The notes under the pieces were generated by a model. It worked only from the letters and a program-made list of their open reading frames with translations, had not been told where the DNA came from and did not search any database. Source: Holothuria scabra (Eukaryota; Echinodermata; Holothuroidea; Aspidochirotida; Holothuriidae). Taken from it: DNA of 64,000 nt. Position numbers and translations under genes: made by a program. Positions 23,415 through 35,400 of the stretch are shown here, in pieces. The DNA lies in contig CM074193.1 in the NCBI GenBank assembly GCA_037179385.1, positions 7,833,547-7,897,546 of the forward strand, written 5' to 3'. Position 1 is the first letter of the stretch. Each line of letters begins with the position of its first letter.

Positions 23415-23764
23415 AGGGGCAATCATAGTTTGACAGCAAATATTCACTTTTTTGTTCCATCACCTAATCTTCCCTTTTTTAACTAATTATTTACTAGAAC
23501 CAACACACACTTAAAGGACCTTGGGTAGAGAGAAGAAATATTACTTCAGTTAATTTATGTTGAATTCAAATTTTGTAATTTTGTTCGGGTAACAAACTTC
23601 CACACAGATTCAAGACTGGACGGCCTTGTCCATTCAGTAACCAACCACAACGTCAGACCATGATGACAGATCCTTTTTTTGTGAGTTTTAACTCAATGTA
23701 TGATTGTGGTGCAGAATCAATATAGTCATAAAAAAAGTTGTGAAAAGAAACTTTGATTGCCCCT
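23415..23764. mobile_element. TTAA-flanked MITE, family T4 (AGGGGCAATCA)
   Basis: TTAA at 23411-23414 and 23765-23768 flanks 350 bp with near-perfect termini AGGGGCAATCATAGTTT and, reversed, AGGGGCAATCAAAGTTT. One copy in the window. Confidence 0.88.
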
Positions 23765-24188
23765 TTAATTGAAATTGAATCCTTTTACAAAAATGTACGT
23801 AAAATATCAGAGCTGTTCAACAAAGGTTGTGCAAAATGCAGTTTTTAGGCATGCTTGACTGACCAAAGAAACGAAAGTAAAGCCATTAGAAACTGGTTTT
23901 ATTTAACAATAATTCCACACCATAAAAGCCTTTTGTTTCATGCTTAATGTAAATTATAAAATAACAGAAACTTAAAATATCCAAACAAGTGCAAGAACTT
24001 TCACTTCTGGTCATAAGGAAAAATTAATGCTATGAAATGTACATTGTAATGTACTGTACATATTAGACAATCATTGGAAATGGTGCAATCTAGCAACATT
24101 TATTAACAAGCTGTTCAGATGTACTGTGAGCTGTTAATATTGCATTACATGAAATAGCCCTTAGTAAAATTGCCTGCCATTACACAAT

Positions 24189-24381
24189 CTAAAACCCGAC
24201 TTTTAGGCAGTTAAGTCGGGTATTTACCTGTACTTGATGTTTGCACATAAAGTTTATTGCTAATACAACCTTAAAATCAGTAAAAATATGATTAAAACCA
24301 GTAACACTGGATTGGCCATAAACTGTGGGTGTTAACAATCAATTAGAAACCTGACTTACCACCCAAAAGTCAGGTTTTAGG
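24189..24381. mobile_element. 193-bp MITE whose two ends are each hairpins
   Basis: The left end CTAAAACCCGACTTTTAGGC folds on itself with 'aagtcgggt'. The right end does the same (acctgactt / aagtcaggttttag). The two ends are also inverted copies of each other. Target duplication is not clear. Confidence 0.7.
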
Positions 24382-24516
24382 ATGTTTAGTGGTACAGTTT
24401 TACAGTAAGGGCAACTTCAGGTAATGTGTAAAAGACAAACAACTGTCTTTAAAAAGAGAACACACCAATTGATGATACTTTAAAAAATAGAGCAAACCCC
24501 TTAAAAAAAAAGACCT

Positions 24517-24727
24517 TAAAAACAAATGTTTGGCCCGTCAGAAACTATTGACACGAAATTTATTAATACTTCTGTGCTTCACCAATCTGATACTTCAAAA
24601 AATAGAGCAAACAAATTCTTCTTTGGTCTACCACTCCCCAAAGTAAGAAAAAACCATTTTAAACAAATGTTTGGCCAGTCAGAAACAAAAATTGACATAA
24701 AATTTATGAATACTGTGCTTCTTTAAA
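24517..24727. repeat. Two-copy 142-bp tandem duplication
   Basis: 'caaatgtttggcc' begins at 24522 and 24664, followed by 'gtcagaaac' and 'aaatttat(t/g)aatact' in both. The copies have diverged moderately. Confidence 0.6.
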
Positions 24728-25009
24728 AGGAATCAATGAGAGGTCTTTTCTTTGACAACATATACCAGCAAAGCCATCCTGCCCTATGCAGCCTATAAAA
24801 TGACTTTTTTTCCAAACCCTCCATACTACTGTTAAGGTTGTATGTATCATGTAAGCTATATTATAGCCTATGACATTTCAAAAGTGAGGGAGCTGTAATA
24901 ACTCTATGGACCCTGAAGAAGTTTGCTTCAGTCATATTAAGTACAGTATCTTCAACTCAGGACTTGAACTCTGCACAATAGGCAAAACCAGTAAACTAAA
25001 TGCACAATT

Positions 25010-25240
25010 AATGGATTAGGTCGGTTAGGCTAGATGAAGTTTTACGTTCCAGTTTCCAACCAATTGGTTTTAGTCGTACCCGCCACAGCCTGCCTTGTTA
25101 TCCCTACTCCATTGCTTATGTTGAGCACCAAGCACAATGGTAGAAGGTTCCATTTTTTGAGTCTTTGGTGTAACAAGGCTAGAACTTGAACTCCAGACTA
25201 CATGTCTGATGCTCTAGCCACTTGACCATGCGGTCAGTCT
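25010..25240 (-). mobile_element. tRNA-derived SINE
   Basis: On the minus strand from 25236, 'catggtcaagtggctagagc' resembles an A box/D arm, then a 5-bp anticodon-like stem (tcaga/tctgg) and a B-box-like 'ggagttcaagttctagc'. Position 33 is not T and the D stem is poor, so this is not a functional tRNA. The downstream body (25020-25100) recurs near 5240 and 17520 kb-scale copies ('tttccaacc(a/t)att'). Confidence 0.5.
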
Positions 25241-25379
25241 CACAATGAATAAAGGCCATCAGGTAATGACAGATAAAAACAAGTTTTAATTCATTTCCCC
25301 TTTTCATGTTTTAAAATCTACTGTACAGGTAGTATTTGTATTTTCATAGCTTAATTCATTTCTTTTTTATTGAGGTGAA

Positions 25380-26550
25380 ACCCTGCTGGCCAGCTTTCTT
25401 GCTAAGAGCAGGAGGGTACTTTATCACAAAAAGACTGCAAAAGACCACAACCCTACACCCCTCATTACTCTCCGCAGCTAAGGATTGCCGTCTTCTAAGG
25501 GAAAAACATTGGAATTGTGTCAACATCTTTTATGCTTCTGATAATATGCCTTTTCCATATTGAATGTTTCTGAAACAACCTGTTACATAATGCGTATGGC
25601 TAACTCCATGAAGTTGGGGCACTTTTGAAATTATAGTGATTCTTGGAACACTATGGCATATTTATTGATATATGTCAGCAATTTTTTTTCCAAAATTTTT
25701 ATTTTTGACTAGCTCTTTGGTGGAACTATCATCTGCAAGTTAGATGAAGTTATATTTCCTACGATTACTTTTTTTATGAACCATTGTTTAAGGTTTTTAA
25801 CCTTTTTTGAGGGGCATATTTTGTGACATAAAATATTGATGTTTTTAATGAGGGGATTATTCAGCAATTAGGGAATGGAACACCAAAAATTACTAACTTT
25901 TCCATTAGTATCAACCTACCCATGCCCTGAAAACAGTAAACAAAACAGAAACAATGTATTTTTCAAAATTATGGAAGAATGAAAATTATTATCCCAATGC
26001 TACATGTGGTGTCCGCAGTAATTTTTCAAGGGTACAGTACTTTATCACAAAAAGACTGCAAAGGACCACAACACTACAAACCTCATTACTCTCCTCAATA
26101 ACTGAAAAAATATTGTCAAATGAATGTCAAGAGCCCATCACGAATCAGGGTAGCACTAACCCTAAATGGGGTGACTGCACTTTCCCTTTAATTTCTTAAG
26201 GAATGTGCTTTGTAGCACACCTGGATAATTTAACACTGAAAGGATTGGTTAGAGTAAGTTTCATGGCTCAGCTTAAAGGGTTGGTTAGATTAAGTTTTAT
26301 GGCTCAGTTTTTAACCAACTGGTTGAAGTCAGGCTGGCCCAAAGAGATGTTGAATACTGTACCAAAGTTTGACTTCTGCACTAGTAAAAGGTATTGTAAC
26401 ATGTCCGCTAAATGCCTTGGCTGCACTTGGCAGCTAAGGATTGCAGTCTTCTAAGGTAAAAAACGTTGGAATTATGTCAGAATCTTTTATGGCTTTGAAA
26501 ATATACCTCTTCCATATTGAATGTTTCTGAAACAACCTGTTGCATAAATG
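25380..26550. repeat. Dispersed repeat in two copies, second one split by an insertion
   Basis: 25405-25600 ('tactttatcacaaaaagact', 'cagctaaggattgc', 'tccatattgaatgtttctga') recurs at 26037-26545. In the second copy about 330 bases (26095-26430) separate the two halves; the inserted part includes 'gtcaagagcccatcacgaat', related to family T3, and an internal duplication 'ttggttagattaagttt'. Confidence 0.6.
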
Positions 26551-27454
26551 CATATGCAAAAATAATGATTTGGAGTGTTGCACAGTGTTGACATTTGTTT
26601 TGTTAACCCTATATTAATTATCTCTTAATTACTCATTACATTATTTATGGTTTTGTAGTTTATACTAATACCCAGGTGGCAATGACTCTTAGAAGTGGAT
26701 CAATCAAATGCAAAATGAGGAGAAATGGTGAAATACTTGGGGGTTCTTTCAAGACAAGCCGTTTTCATTTTTGCTGAGTAAATAATATGGTTTTGACAAA
26801 ATGTAGGATACTGAATAATTTCCTAGAAACTATATGGCCCATCTAAATTTAATTGTTAGATACACAGTTCAAATGGTTATAATCACCCGAAACACTGGAA
26901 AATTTGGTTTGAAAACCATCTTTGATAACTAATGAAATAGAATGATGGCTCAGATGAATCCACTTCATACAAAATGGACAATGTAGGCCCTATGCTGTGT
27001 ATAATTCTGTTACACTCAGCCCTTGTTCATAACATCTTTAATGACTGTGGACCTCTCACACTCTCAAAATTTCAAGGAAACAAAATCTTTGTTCATCAAC
27101 CATCTTTCATACATCACACATGCATTCCATAACTCTTTGACATTCACAATTTAAACATTTTTACCACATGAAAGTTTAAGTCAAAAATTAGCTACATAGT
27201 ACTGCCGTCCTAAATGGCAAGGTATTTCCACACATACATTTATCCATCTTCATGTCGTGTGAAGCAAAATTACACCTTAAAGAGCTCATGAAAAGACTTA
27301 ATAACAATGATTTGGGGTCACTCTCTGAGTTACATCTCTATGTTTCATCATATTTACTGTATTTTAAACATCTCTGTCTGACAAAATGCTGCCGAAGTGC
27401 ACTCGGCTGGTATCAAAGTACAATATTGTCCGAACAAAGAGACGTTGGAACATA
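26551..27454. other. No feature recognised
   Basis: No supported exon or element boundary. Confidence 0.3.
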
Positions 27455-28310
27455 AATGGGGTGCAGAGATTCTGATCCTGCAACACCCGAGATGAGCTTT
27501 GACCACCTGGAACTATTACAGTACATCCACAAATTATGTGTGAAATTTTGCAGTATCCAAGACTCCAATCATGAAAAATTGAGTAAACATGGAATTGAAA
27601 CTTTGACTGCTTGGGACCCCAAATGATATTGACCTCCAACAAACACAAGAGAATTCCACTCCTCACCATAAGGCATCTACATAATGAATGTACTGTATGA
27701 AATCTATCTATGCTTTTCACCATCAGATATCATGTAAATAAGAATTTTAGAATTTGAAGGCCGGTGACCCCAAATGACCAAATGCATCCAAATACCAAGT
27801 ATAAAATAAATCCACACTCCCTACCCTCAGAAATAATGTAAACAAGGCTTTTACAGACTGTCATGACTGGTGATCCCACATGACTTTTGACCTCCACCAA
27901 AAACAATAGGGATCATCTACTTCATACAGCCAATCCACACACCAAATATGAGCTTAGTCACACATACAGTATCCTTCATAAGATACCATGTTTTTAAGGA
28001 ATTTATCATTTGACCTCTCTTGACCCCAAATGACCTTTAACTTCCATGAAAATCAATAGAAATAATCTACTCAACACAGCTAACCCACTCACCAGATATG
28101 ACCATATAGTCACATGTACCTTCCTTGATCTTGAAATATTGTGTTTCCAATGTTTTGAAATTTTGACCTCTTATGACCCCAAGTGACTCTTTACCTCCAC
28201 CCAAGACAATAGGGATTATTAACTCAATATGCCAACCCATGTGCACCACATATGAGACCTGTCACACTGACCCTTCATGAGATACCATGTTTAAAAGCTG
28301 TTTCTGCATT
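27455..28310. repeat. Degenerate ~150-bp tandem array
   Basis: 'gaccccaaatgac' or close variants occur at about 27612, 27765, 27871, 28019 and 28172, each followed by 'acctcca(c)caa' and 'agataccatg' type words. Spacing is mostly 148-153 bp with one short unit (106). The reverse open frame at 27723-27364 runs through it and is not a gene. Confidence 0.7.
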
Positions 28311-29797
28311 TACCAACAAATAGTGAAGGACTCCAGAGGATGGTGACTGGGGGAGTGCACTTATGTTGGCTGACACTAAATACATTGTGTGAGACCACGG
28401 TTGACACAAAAGACATTGAAAGCGATTTTGTTAATTACTTGTTCTTTCTACTTATATCTTTAAGATTGTACATTTGCGATTTGACAGATGTACAGTTAAT
28501 TTGGTGGTGTTCATTTATTGTGTGAATAATGCACTTACTGTAATGCACTTTTGCAATTGGTACAGTAAATCCCAGGCCAGTCACAGGCCATGTTTTAACA
28601 GGGTGGGGCATTGATCGAGGGTAAATTCCCAGGCAAGTCCCCTCACCTGACTGTTGCACTACTTGACAGTCTTGGCCTGATTTTCCTGGCCTTCCAGATT
28701 GTGAGACCCTGTCCTGTGGGGACAAAATTTCTCTGAAGTCCTCCCTCAAAGCCTGAACATCCTGGGTCTAGGGGGTCAGGGTCACAATGGAAAAGTGTAT
28801 AATAAGAGTAACATTACAAGCCCTGTTTCATCGTCCTTTTGACTATACACTGAAAGTGAGCAATTAGCAATTTTATGTCAATACCCAACTACACATTTTA
28901 GCACATTACAACTGCATGTACAAACTGATTGCTAACATAAAGCCTATCTCTATCACTTTAAATTTGACATCATTCTTTGCATGAAGTGATTTACACTGTC
29001 ACTGGTAGTACTGCTGTTGCAGCCTGGGAAAGGATGGAGAAGGGGGGGTTGCAAACTCAATAACTTCAGTTTCTAGATGCTTATCTTAGCTGTGCTTAAA
29101 TGTTACCTTCAATTAACCAAAAAATTAGAGATTTACCACACAAATTACAATGCCTACTTTAAAACATTCATTCATCCAATGCCATTCATAACATTGACTT
29201 ATGAAATTCAATATTAGGCTTACATATTAATATGTCTCATTCAGCAGGAAATAATCATATTATTTGTTCATGTTAATGTAAACTAGCATAGCCTAAACAT
29301 GTAGCATATACTTGACTTTTTCCTTGGCCTAGTTCAAGGAACAAAGTGTAGCATTGTGATACCATGAACAGTATTGTACAGGTAGAAGGCACTGTTTAAC
29401 AAGGTGTTTCTTGATTGGCTGTTGGCATTGTATTGTATCGATTGTATTCTTTGTTTGGCTTAGGGATAAGGTTAGGGTTTAGAGTTATAGTTAGCCAGCA
29501 AGGAAATTTCTTGTTAAAGAGCCTGTGAAATACAGTGCCAAAGGCGGCACATGTTATGGCTGAAATATATAAGAAAGATAAAATAAACAAATTTTGCCAA
29601 TCAATTCCTGTGTGCATGGGTCCCAGGGACTTTTTCACAGGTGGAACCCCTTCCTCAAACACCACTGAGTTAAAAAACCCAAAGCTAAAATCATCTGCAC
29701 AATGACGTCATCTCAGGAACGCTCAGGCTAAAGCTAGAATTCTTCATCTCATAATCACATTGACTATGTATGCATTACTACCCGGAGTCAACAAAAG
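28311..29797. other. No gene recognised
   Basis: Intergenic-looking. A TTAGGG-like scrap at 29459-29485 is too short to be telomeric. Lies upstream of the exon at 29798. Confidence 0.3.
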
Positions 29798-30051
29798 ATG
29801 GCATCTCCTAATTTATCAGATTCTGAAGATATCGACTTAAATTTATCTGGATCTTCTTCAAGTTCCAATGAAGACGAATTTCTTCAGTACGAGGATGTAC
29901 AAGAAAGGAAAGATGAAGAGCCTGTGCAAGGAATTCTGCCATATCAATTTGAGCCCTTGCCTGAAGAAGCGGAGCCCGTTGTACGTGATCCCGCACACGA
30001 AGATGGCAGAGAGGGTGCTGCTAGAACAGTCCGGAGAGATAATGAAGCCTG
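29798..30051 (+). CDS. First coding exon of a probable P2X7-ballast-domain-like protein
   Basis: ATG at 29798; 84 codons plus two bases, then donor CTG|GTAAGG at 30052. The protein is acidic and serine-rich (SGSSSSSNEDEFLQYEDVQE), followed by GILPYQFEPLPEEAEP and ending RRDNEAW. The PY.FEP box followed by an arginine-rich stretch and a final W at the exon edge fits the start of the cysteine-rich 'P2X purinoceptor 7-like' intracellular (ballast) domain, where W-C-x-C-G-x-C follows. These soluble proteins are numerous in many invertebrates and lack the P2X channel. The zinc-binding exon(s) are not found in this window, so identity rests on about 50 residues. It could be an orphan exon or a gene fragment. 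Confidence 0.55.
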
Positions 30052-30314
30052 GTAAGGTTTTGCACCATAACTGGTCGCTCTTTTACTGTTTACATTATCA
30101 GAAGAATGACTTATACGCGCATTATTGCAAAGAAAAATCCTGACATATAACCGACTGACCGAAAGTTGAAACGTTACTTCTCAGTTTGGAATCATACTGA
30201 CATCGTTTTTACTGTACGTTTCAGAAGCCTAACGTTAGTACAATACAGTACTAACTACAGTTTACAGTCTCGTATGGTTCTGCGGGATCGACTGTCTCGG
30301 TTGGTTGCATCCTT

Positions 30315-30503
30315 TCAGAGTGAATTCAGAGTGAAATATGCACTGCATGTGACACTCCATTCTGACTGTTTGAAATCGGACCTTGTGTTTAGAACAAACC
30401 CTGTCCAAAGTTGTTTCGTTTTCTCGTCTTTAGGAAACTTATGCAAAGTGACACTATCCTTCGTAGTATTACTACAGTTTCCTACGACACACCGATCAGG
30501 CAT
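30315..30503 (-). pseudogene. THAP-type zinc-finger domain, probably damaged
   Basis: Minus-strand frame from ATG at 30503: MPDRCVVGNCSNTTKDSVTL, then HKFPKDEKTKQLW, then SEWSVTCSAYFTLNSL and a stop. This matches the THAP DNA-binding domain: start Met-Pro, C-x4-C, HKFPKD, W, then C-x2-(H). The last ligand is Tyr (CSAY) instead of His, and a stop follows within six residues with no good donor. So it is probably a decayed copy or an exon with an alternative end. THAP domains occur in transcription factors and in P-element-type transposases; nothing of a transposase catalytic domain is seen. It faces the exon at 29798-30051 across 263 bases. Confidence 0.6.
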
Positions 30504-31352
30504 TTCCGTTGAAATGAAAAAGAAACTCTTCAAAAATAACTTTGATGGGTATGGTTAGCTCTACATTTACCTAATGATTACAGTGCACACTCAGCACGCT
30601 GATCGTTGTTTACTGAATAGACATCGAACATGTGTTCCTGTGATGACGTCATCCCAACCGTCCATGCACTTTCACTTTTGGCAGAATTTGGTGTGCCAGT
30701 GACCATTTTCTTTTTGTAATTTCTCCTGACTCGGTTGATATTTTTTGACGTTTTTTATTTTTGGTGTTAGATTGGTTGGGAGAATCAGGTCAGATGGCTG
30801 TTAATGCTCATTTCATCGGCTCTTTAAACTGTGCGCATCGCCCCTATCGTACACAGTATGCGAAGTACTTTTGTACGTACTGACTGGCTCAAGAAACCCA
30901 ACTGAGGGCGAGTCAAGTTGTACTCACTGTTAGTGCCTACAGTACGTGTACGATGTAGTGCCCTCATAGGCCTAATCTATGTGACAGTGCATGGGAACTA
31001 CTGTAGCTTTGGAACTTTGGCTAAGGCTAGGCTAGGCTTCTATTACATTACCTACACATGTGATAGCCTAACTTAGGCTACTAATAAACTTCGGTGAAAG
31101 TAGCTGGAAAGTTCTCACGACCACCGGGAAGACGCTAATGATAATCAACGGAATTGAAAATCGTACTAAATAAAAGGATAAAAAATAAACAAGTCATACC
31201 AAATGACAGAACAGAAAACCCGTAGACGGAAGAGCAGCTAGTCAATTTTAGTACGCAGACACAAGGAACTGAACCCAAGAAGGTAATGTTTATTTTGGAC
31301 GAGGTAGCACATAAATAAGTTGAAACTTGGGCCGGAGCGAGCTAAGTCAGGG
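30504..31352. other. No gene recognised
   Basis: Unique-looking sequence. The long plus-strand frame at 30166-30558 is the antisense of the THAP sequence. Confidence 0.3.
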
Positions 31353-31390
31353 CCATAGAGTAGGATATAGGAACCTATCCTGCTCTATGG
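31353..31390. repeat. 15-bp stem hairpin
   Basis: CCATAGAGTAGGATA (31353-31367) pairs with TATCCTGCTCTATGG (31376-31390), one T-G wobble, 8-base loop. Confidence 0.7.
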
Positions 31391-31525
31391 TCAGGGCAGT
31401 TGTTTCACACGACTTACTGTAGGCCTATAACTGCACGTCGAAGTCCGACACCCAAATCGACATGTTGGACCAAATGTGCTCCTGGTATATTGGGTATTTG
31501 GTAATTTTCTGACCATTTTTAAATT

Positions 31526-32400
31526 TTGCTCATTTTTATTGTTGAAGGGAAAATTTTGTTACAAACGAAAGTTCAAAATAACGACTGCTTAGATTCTTCT
31601 TACAAGCATGTGAAATGCTATTTCCATGTCCGATTTTTAAAATTTTCTGTACGCTCCTCGCCAACTGATCGTGTCATTTCTTCTTGCCTTACCAACTGGA
31701 CATATGCCCCCCTCGTCAGCCCCCATGAAAAAGTCTGGTAACGTCAGTGGTGGTTAGTGTTTATAGCAATAGCTTTTGAAAAAACGGGTGTTGTTACTAC
31801 AGCTAGGGGATTTGAACTTGAGTCACCTTCAGTGAAGTGCAGCTATATGAAAGTGCTAGCGCTGATGGGGTTTCGGATTGATCAAGGTAAATTTCATCAG
31901 TTTTAGTAAAGATATTGTTCTTGTAACAGATGGTATATGGTTAGAAAGCCGTCGGTATAAGATCTCATGTTTAGTAAGAGTGTTATGGTCCCACATTCCG
32001 ACTGGCTGGGTACGATTTTCCAATTGAGGAGCCACCCGCCTACCAGGCCAGTCTCGAAGAGCATGGATACATGAATCATGAATGTCTGGTGGAGTAAGTC
32101 TAAGAGTACAAAGCTAACGCCTCTCTAAGCAGAGCCCCACCGTTAGTTGGCACGGAGAGCGCATAAAATTTTGAAAAGTCACGACCCCACAGATCATTAG
32201 CCGGAAACGGCGGCATTTCCCCTGCTGGTACACCAAGGCCTAACGCAGGCATATTTTAGACTAGGAAAACGACTAACCAAACGGATCGCCACCATCAGTT
32301 GAGCGTACAGATCGTACAGAAAATTTTGAACGATTGCGATCCCACCAGAAAAAATGGCATTTCTCAGGCTTGTACAAGCCCCCCCCCCCCTCCTTGTGCA
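31526..32400. repeat. Family R fragments and a second tRNA-like SINE
   Basis: 'ttctgtacgctcctcgccaa' (31646), 'gttggcacggagagcg' (32146) and 'ttgagcgtacagatcg' (32297) are family R motifs. On the minus strand 'gactcaagttcaaatcccc' (about 31806-31825) looks like a tRNA B box with 'cacttcactgaagg' before it as an anticodon-like arm. A C run follows at 32379-32390. Confidence 0.45.
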
Positions 32401-35400
32401 AAATTTTTTAAGGTGTACCGCTTGTGGTAAAATGTTGATGTCAGCTTGAAATAAAGACCAAAAGAAGTATGACGAACGGAAATATAGTGAGGAAAACCTT
32501 AGCCATCTTTTCGTTTTATGGTTGCCATTCTCATATTAACCCAGCTGGTAAATGAACCTTTACTTTTTTCAAGGAATGGAATATAAAGAACGATTAACTT
32601 CTAAAAAGGATACATGTAGGTGCACTGGCCGAGAAAATAATTGCTAGTAATCATCTCATTACATTTTCAAGGCCACAATGTTAAGGACATGAACATTGAG
32701 CTGACGCCGTAGCCTATGGGCAGAGGATTCTCTGCCAAAAACATGCAATTATCGCATTTTAGATCAAAGCAGACGGACTGCGCCACGATAGTTGTCGCAG
32801 AGCGTGCAAAAGCATTGAAAAATTGTGACCTTTCAGAATTCCCGAAGTAATATATTCCAGATTAAGAAATAACTGCAAGGAGATGTTAACTCTAAACAGT
32901 CGTTAATTTGAACTTCGGTTTGTAATAAAATTTTTACTCCTCATAGGAAACAAACACATTGCAATACGATCAGAAAATTACCAGATAAAATTCCCATATC
33001 ACTGATTTTCGGGCCAAAACTTTGGGGTCTTTACACCTGAGTACTCTCCTGTCTGCATGTGTTATCTAAAACAGGCAGTTGTAGGCCTAACACCCGCCTC
33101 CCTGGTTATGGTCATCTCGCAACGTTTTTTAGTCTCCTTCCGAACAATATTTTACCACATAAGGCAAAATCGTATCCTCCTAGAGTGTTTGGCTTAGTTT
33201 CATTTTCTTTTGGAATATTTCATGAAAATTTTACAGTGACCATGATGCTTTCTTATTTTTCAATTAGCAAATTCAGGAAAGAATTTAGGCACCCTTAACA
33301 GTTTTTAAGTTGTTACTGGTTGTTGGCCAGTGTTTGTTAAACCTTTGCCCGAAATTCAGATGTTGCGAAAATTTGGGAGGCAATCTCCTAACTGCTCCAG
33401 GATATGCCTAGGATTTAAGGGGAGGAGTTGTCGCCCTCTCGATTGATTTTTGTGTCTCTTTATATAAGATTTGCACCATGAACATACCTTTAAACTAAAA
33501 TTTTTGATACATATTTAACACAGTGAAAGGAACTAGAAAAATCTGTGAAGGGTGGAATGATACAGCAGTGCCTTGCTCCGGCTACTCTAGTTCTTGGAAG
33601 GTGTACTCCATGTCCTTAAACACCCATCAACAGACTTAAAATCTGTCAGACGACCGGTAGAGGGATCATGTGAGTATTACGCCAACCTGACCCATCCATG
33701 CCCTGTGTGTATACATGAAGTTTCAATAGAGGGACGCAATGACTGACAGATCGCTGTCATTGGGAGAGGTCAAGGGGAGGACACTCCCTGGACTAACTTC
33801 CCACTTTGGCTTTTGGAAAAAGGATGGAATGCAAAATTTCCTACATTCCACAGCATTTTTAAGACGCATGGCCACCAGTCTAGGCTTGCAGACCCATAGC
33901 AGAAAGTCCCAGTTTCAGAATCTTTATGGAAAATTGAATTCCAGAACACAACCTATCTGCAAATCACTATAGGTGACGAGACGATCCGTCTTCCGAATAA
34001 GTAAAATGCTATTAACTTTTGCTGCTATGCGTTTGCGTGAACGGTTATATCAGGAGGAATATTGGTAAATATGACAACATTGAGTGACGTCGGAAGCACG
34101 CGGAAAAATCCCGTGAACGGCCCGACTCAAACTAATTGGTTAGAAAAAGAGTTTCAAACTTCTAGGCCTATCTGAAGCTCGCGGAACGCGTAGAAATTCC
34201 GTTATTATGATAAACTTTGTGAGAGAATATGTTCAAAAGTGATTTTTGGTCGAAAAAACCCTCCATCCCCATCTCACCTCTCTGTACAGAAATATGGCTT
34301 AAATGTCCCTGGTGGAAACTGGAAATAGAGACAGCCGGTGCCATATCCAGACGAACAATCAGCCATTATTTGACTGATAACTAATTTAGATATAACTGAG
34401 ATGCTACCTAAAATTACTAAATCGATGAAACTGAAGGGCGCGAAGAGCGCGAAAATTTTGGCAGTTTATGAAAATTTGCAAAAATTGGGCTAAATGGTTC
34501 TAATTTAAGTGAGAAAAGTCTACGTCACTTCATCTACTTGGAAAAGTCGGTATGGGCCAGTCGGAAAAAACGTGCTAGAGGGAGGATGAGAAAATTCCAG
34601 CTGGAATTTCAGATTTTCCAACTATCGTCGCTCGACGAATTTTGGGGGTTTAGACACCCCTGCACCACCCCAGCTCGCGAGGGCCTTATGGGTGAGACCC
34701 CACCTTGTCATGCCGCTCAAGCTCAAGTCCTTTCTGTGAAAAGGTTCTTTTAGATCGAGTCCTGCGGGAGAGTCACTCGCCACCTGTATACCTGAGGTGA
34801 CGCGAGGGATCTCTCTACCTTATCGTACTAGACTTCGGCATCTCAGGTTTACTGCCCTCATCTGGAGTTGAGAAGGATCAAGTGAACAGGAGCGTCGATC
34901 ACGGAGGGCAGGGGACAATATACTCCCCATGAAAGCATGTTGAACCATACCTTTTGCACCCAATAAGGACTAATAATGTAGCTGCATTTAAATAATATGT
35001 CACAAATCTATGTGACATAATCCGAGTCACAGGCTTAACGTAGCAAGAACAAGTAGGCCTAAGTCAAAAGTTCATTTATAAAGATAAGAAAGAAAGGACA
35101 ACAGCGAATGTTCAGTGGAAAAAAGTTCTGAAGTTAAGGAACAGCTGCAAAAGAAGCCTGCACCAGTAGACGTTCTTGTGATGGTTGGACTTGGGTTTTC
35201 CCTCCGATCTTAAGTTTCTCTCTCAGTATGAAATATGGCTTGAGAAGTTCTCGATGATATATTGGTGCTTTGCTATTTAGCGCTTTCCGTGTGAGTAGCA
35301 TTATTTCAAATAGCCAATATGATGTCGGGCTAGAAGCCAGTGGAGATGTCTCATGCTGGGTTAGTTATTTAACGGTACGCCTGCAACACGAATATTGTCT

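Noticed and set aside
25178..25236. Functional tRNA gene on the minus strand
   Set aside because: The D stem is poor, T33 is missing and no matched acceptor stem is seen; better explained as a SINE head.
29459..29485. Interstitial telomere repeat (TTAGGG)
   Set aside because: Only about two imperfect hexamers.
30166..30558. 130-codon plus-strand frame
   Set aside because: It is the antisense shadow of the THAP-like sequence, whose motif is on the minus strand.
34740..34910. Structured RNA gene (hairpin ctcgccacct / aggtgacgcgag)
   Set aside because: A single short stem with mismatches; no match to a known small RNA that I can recognise.
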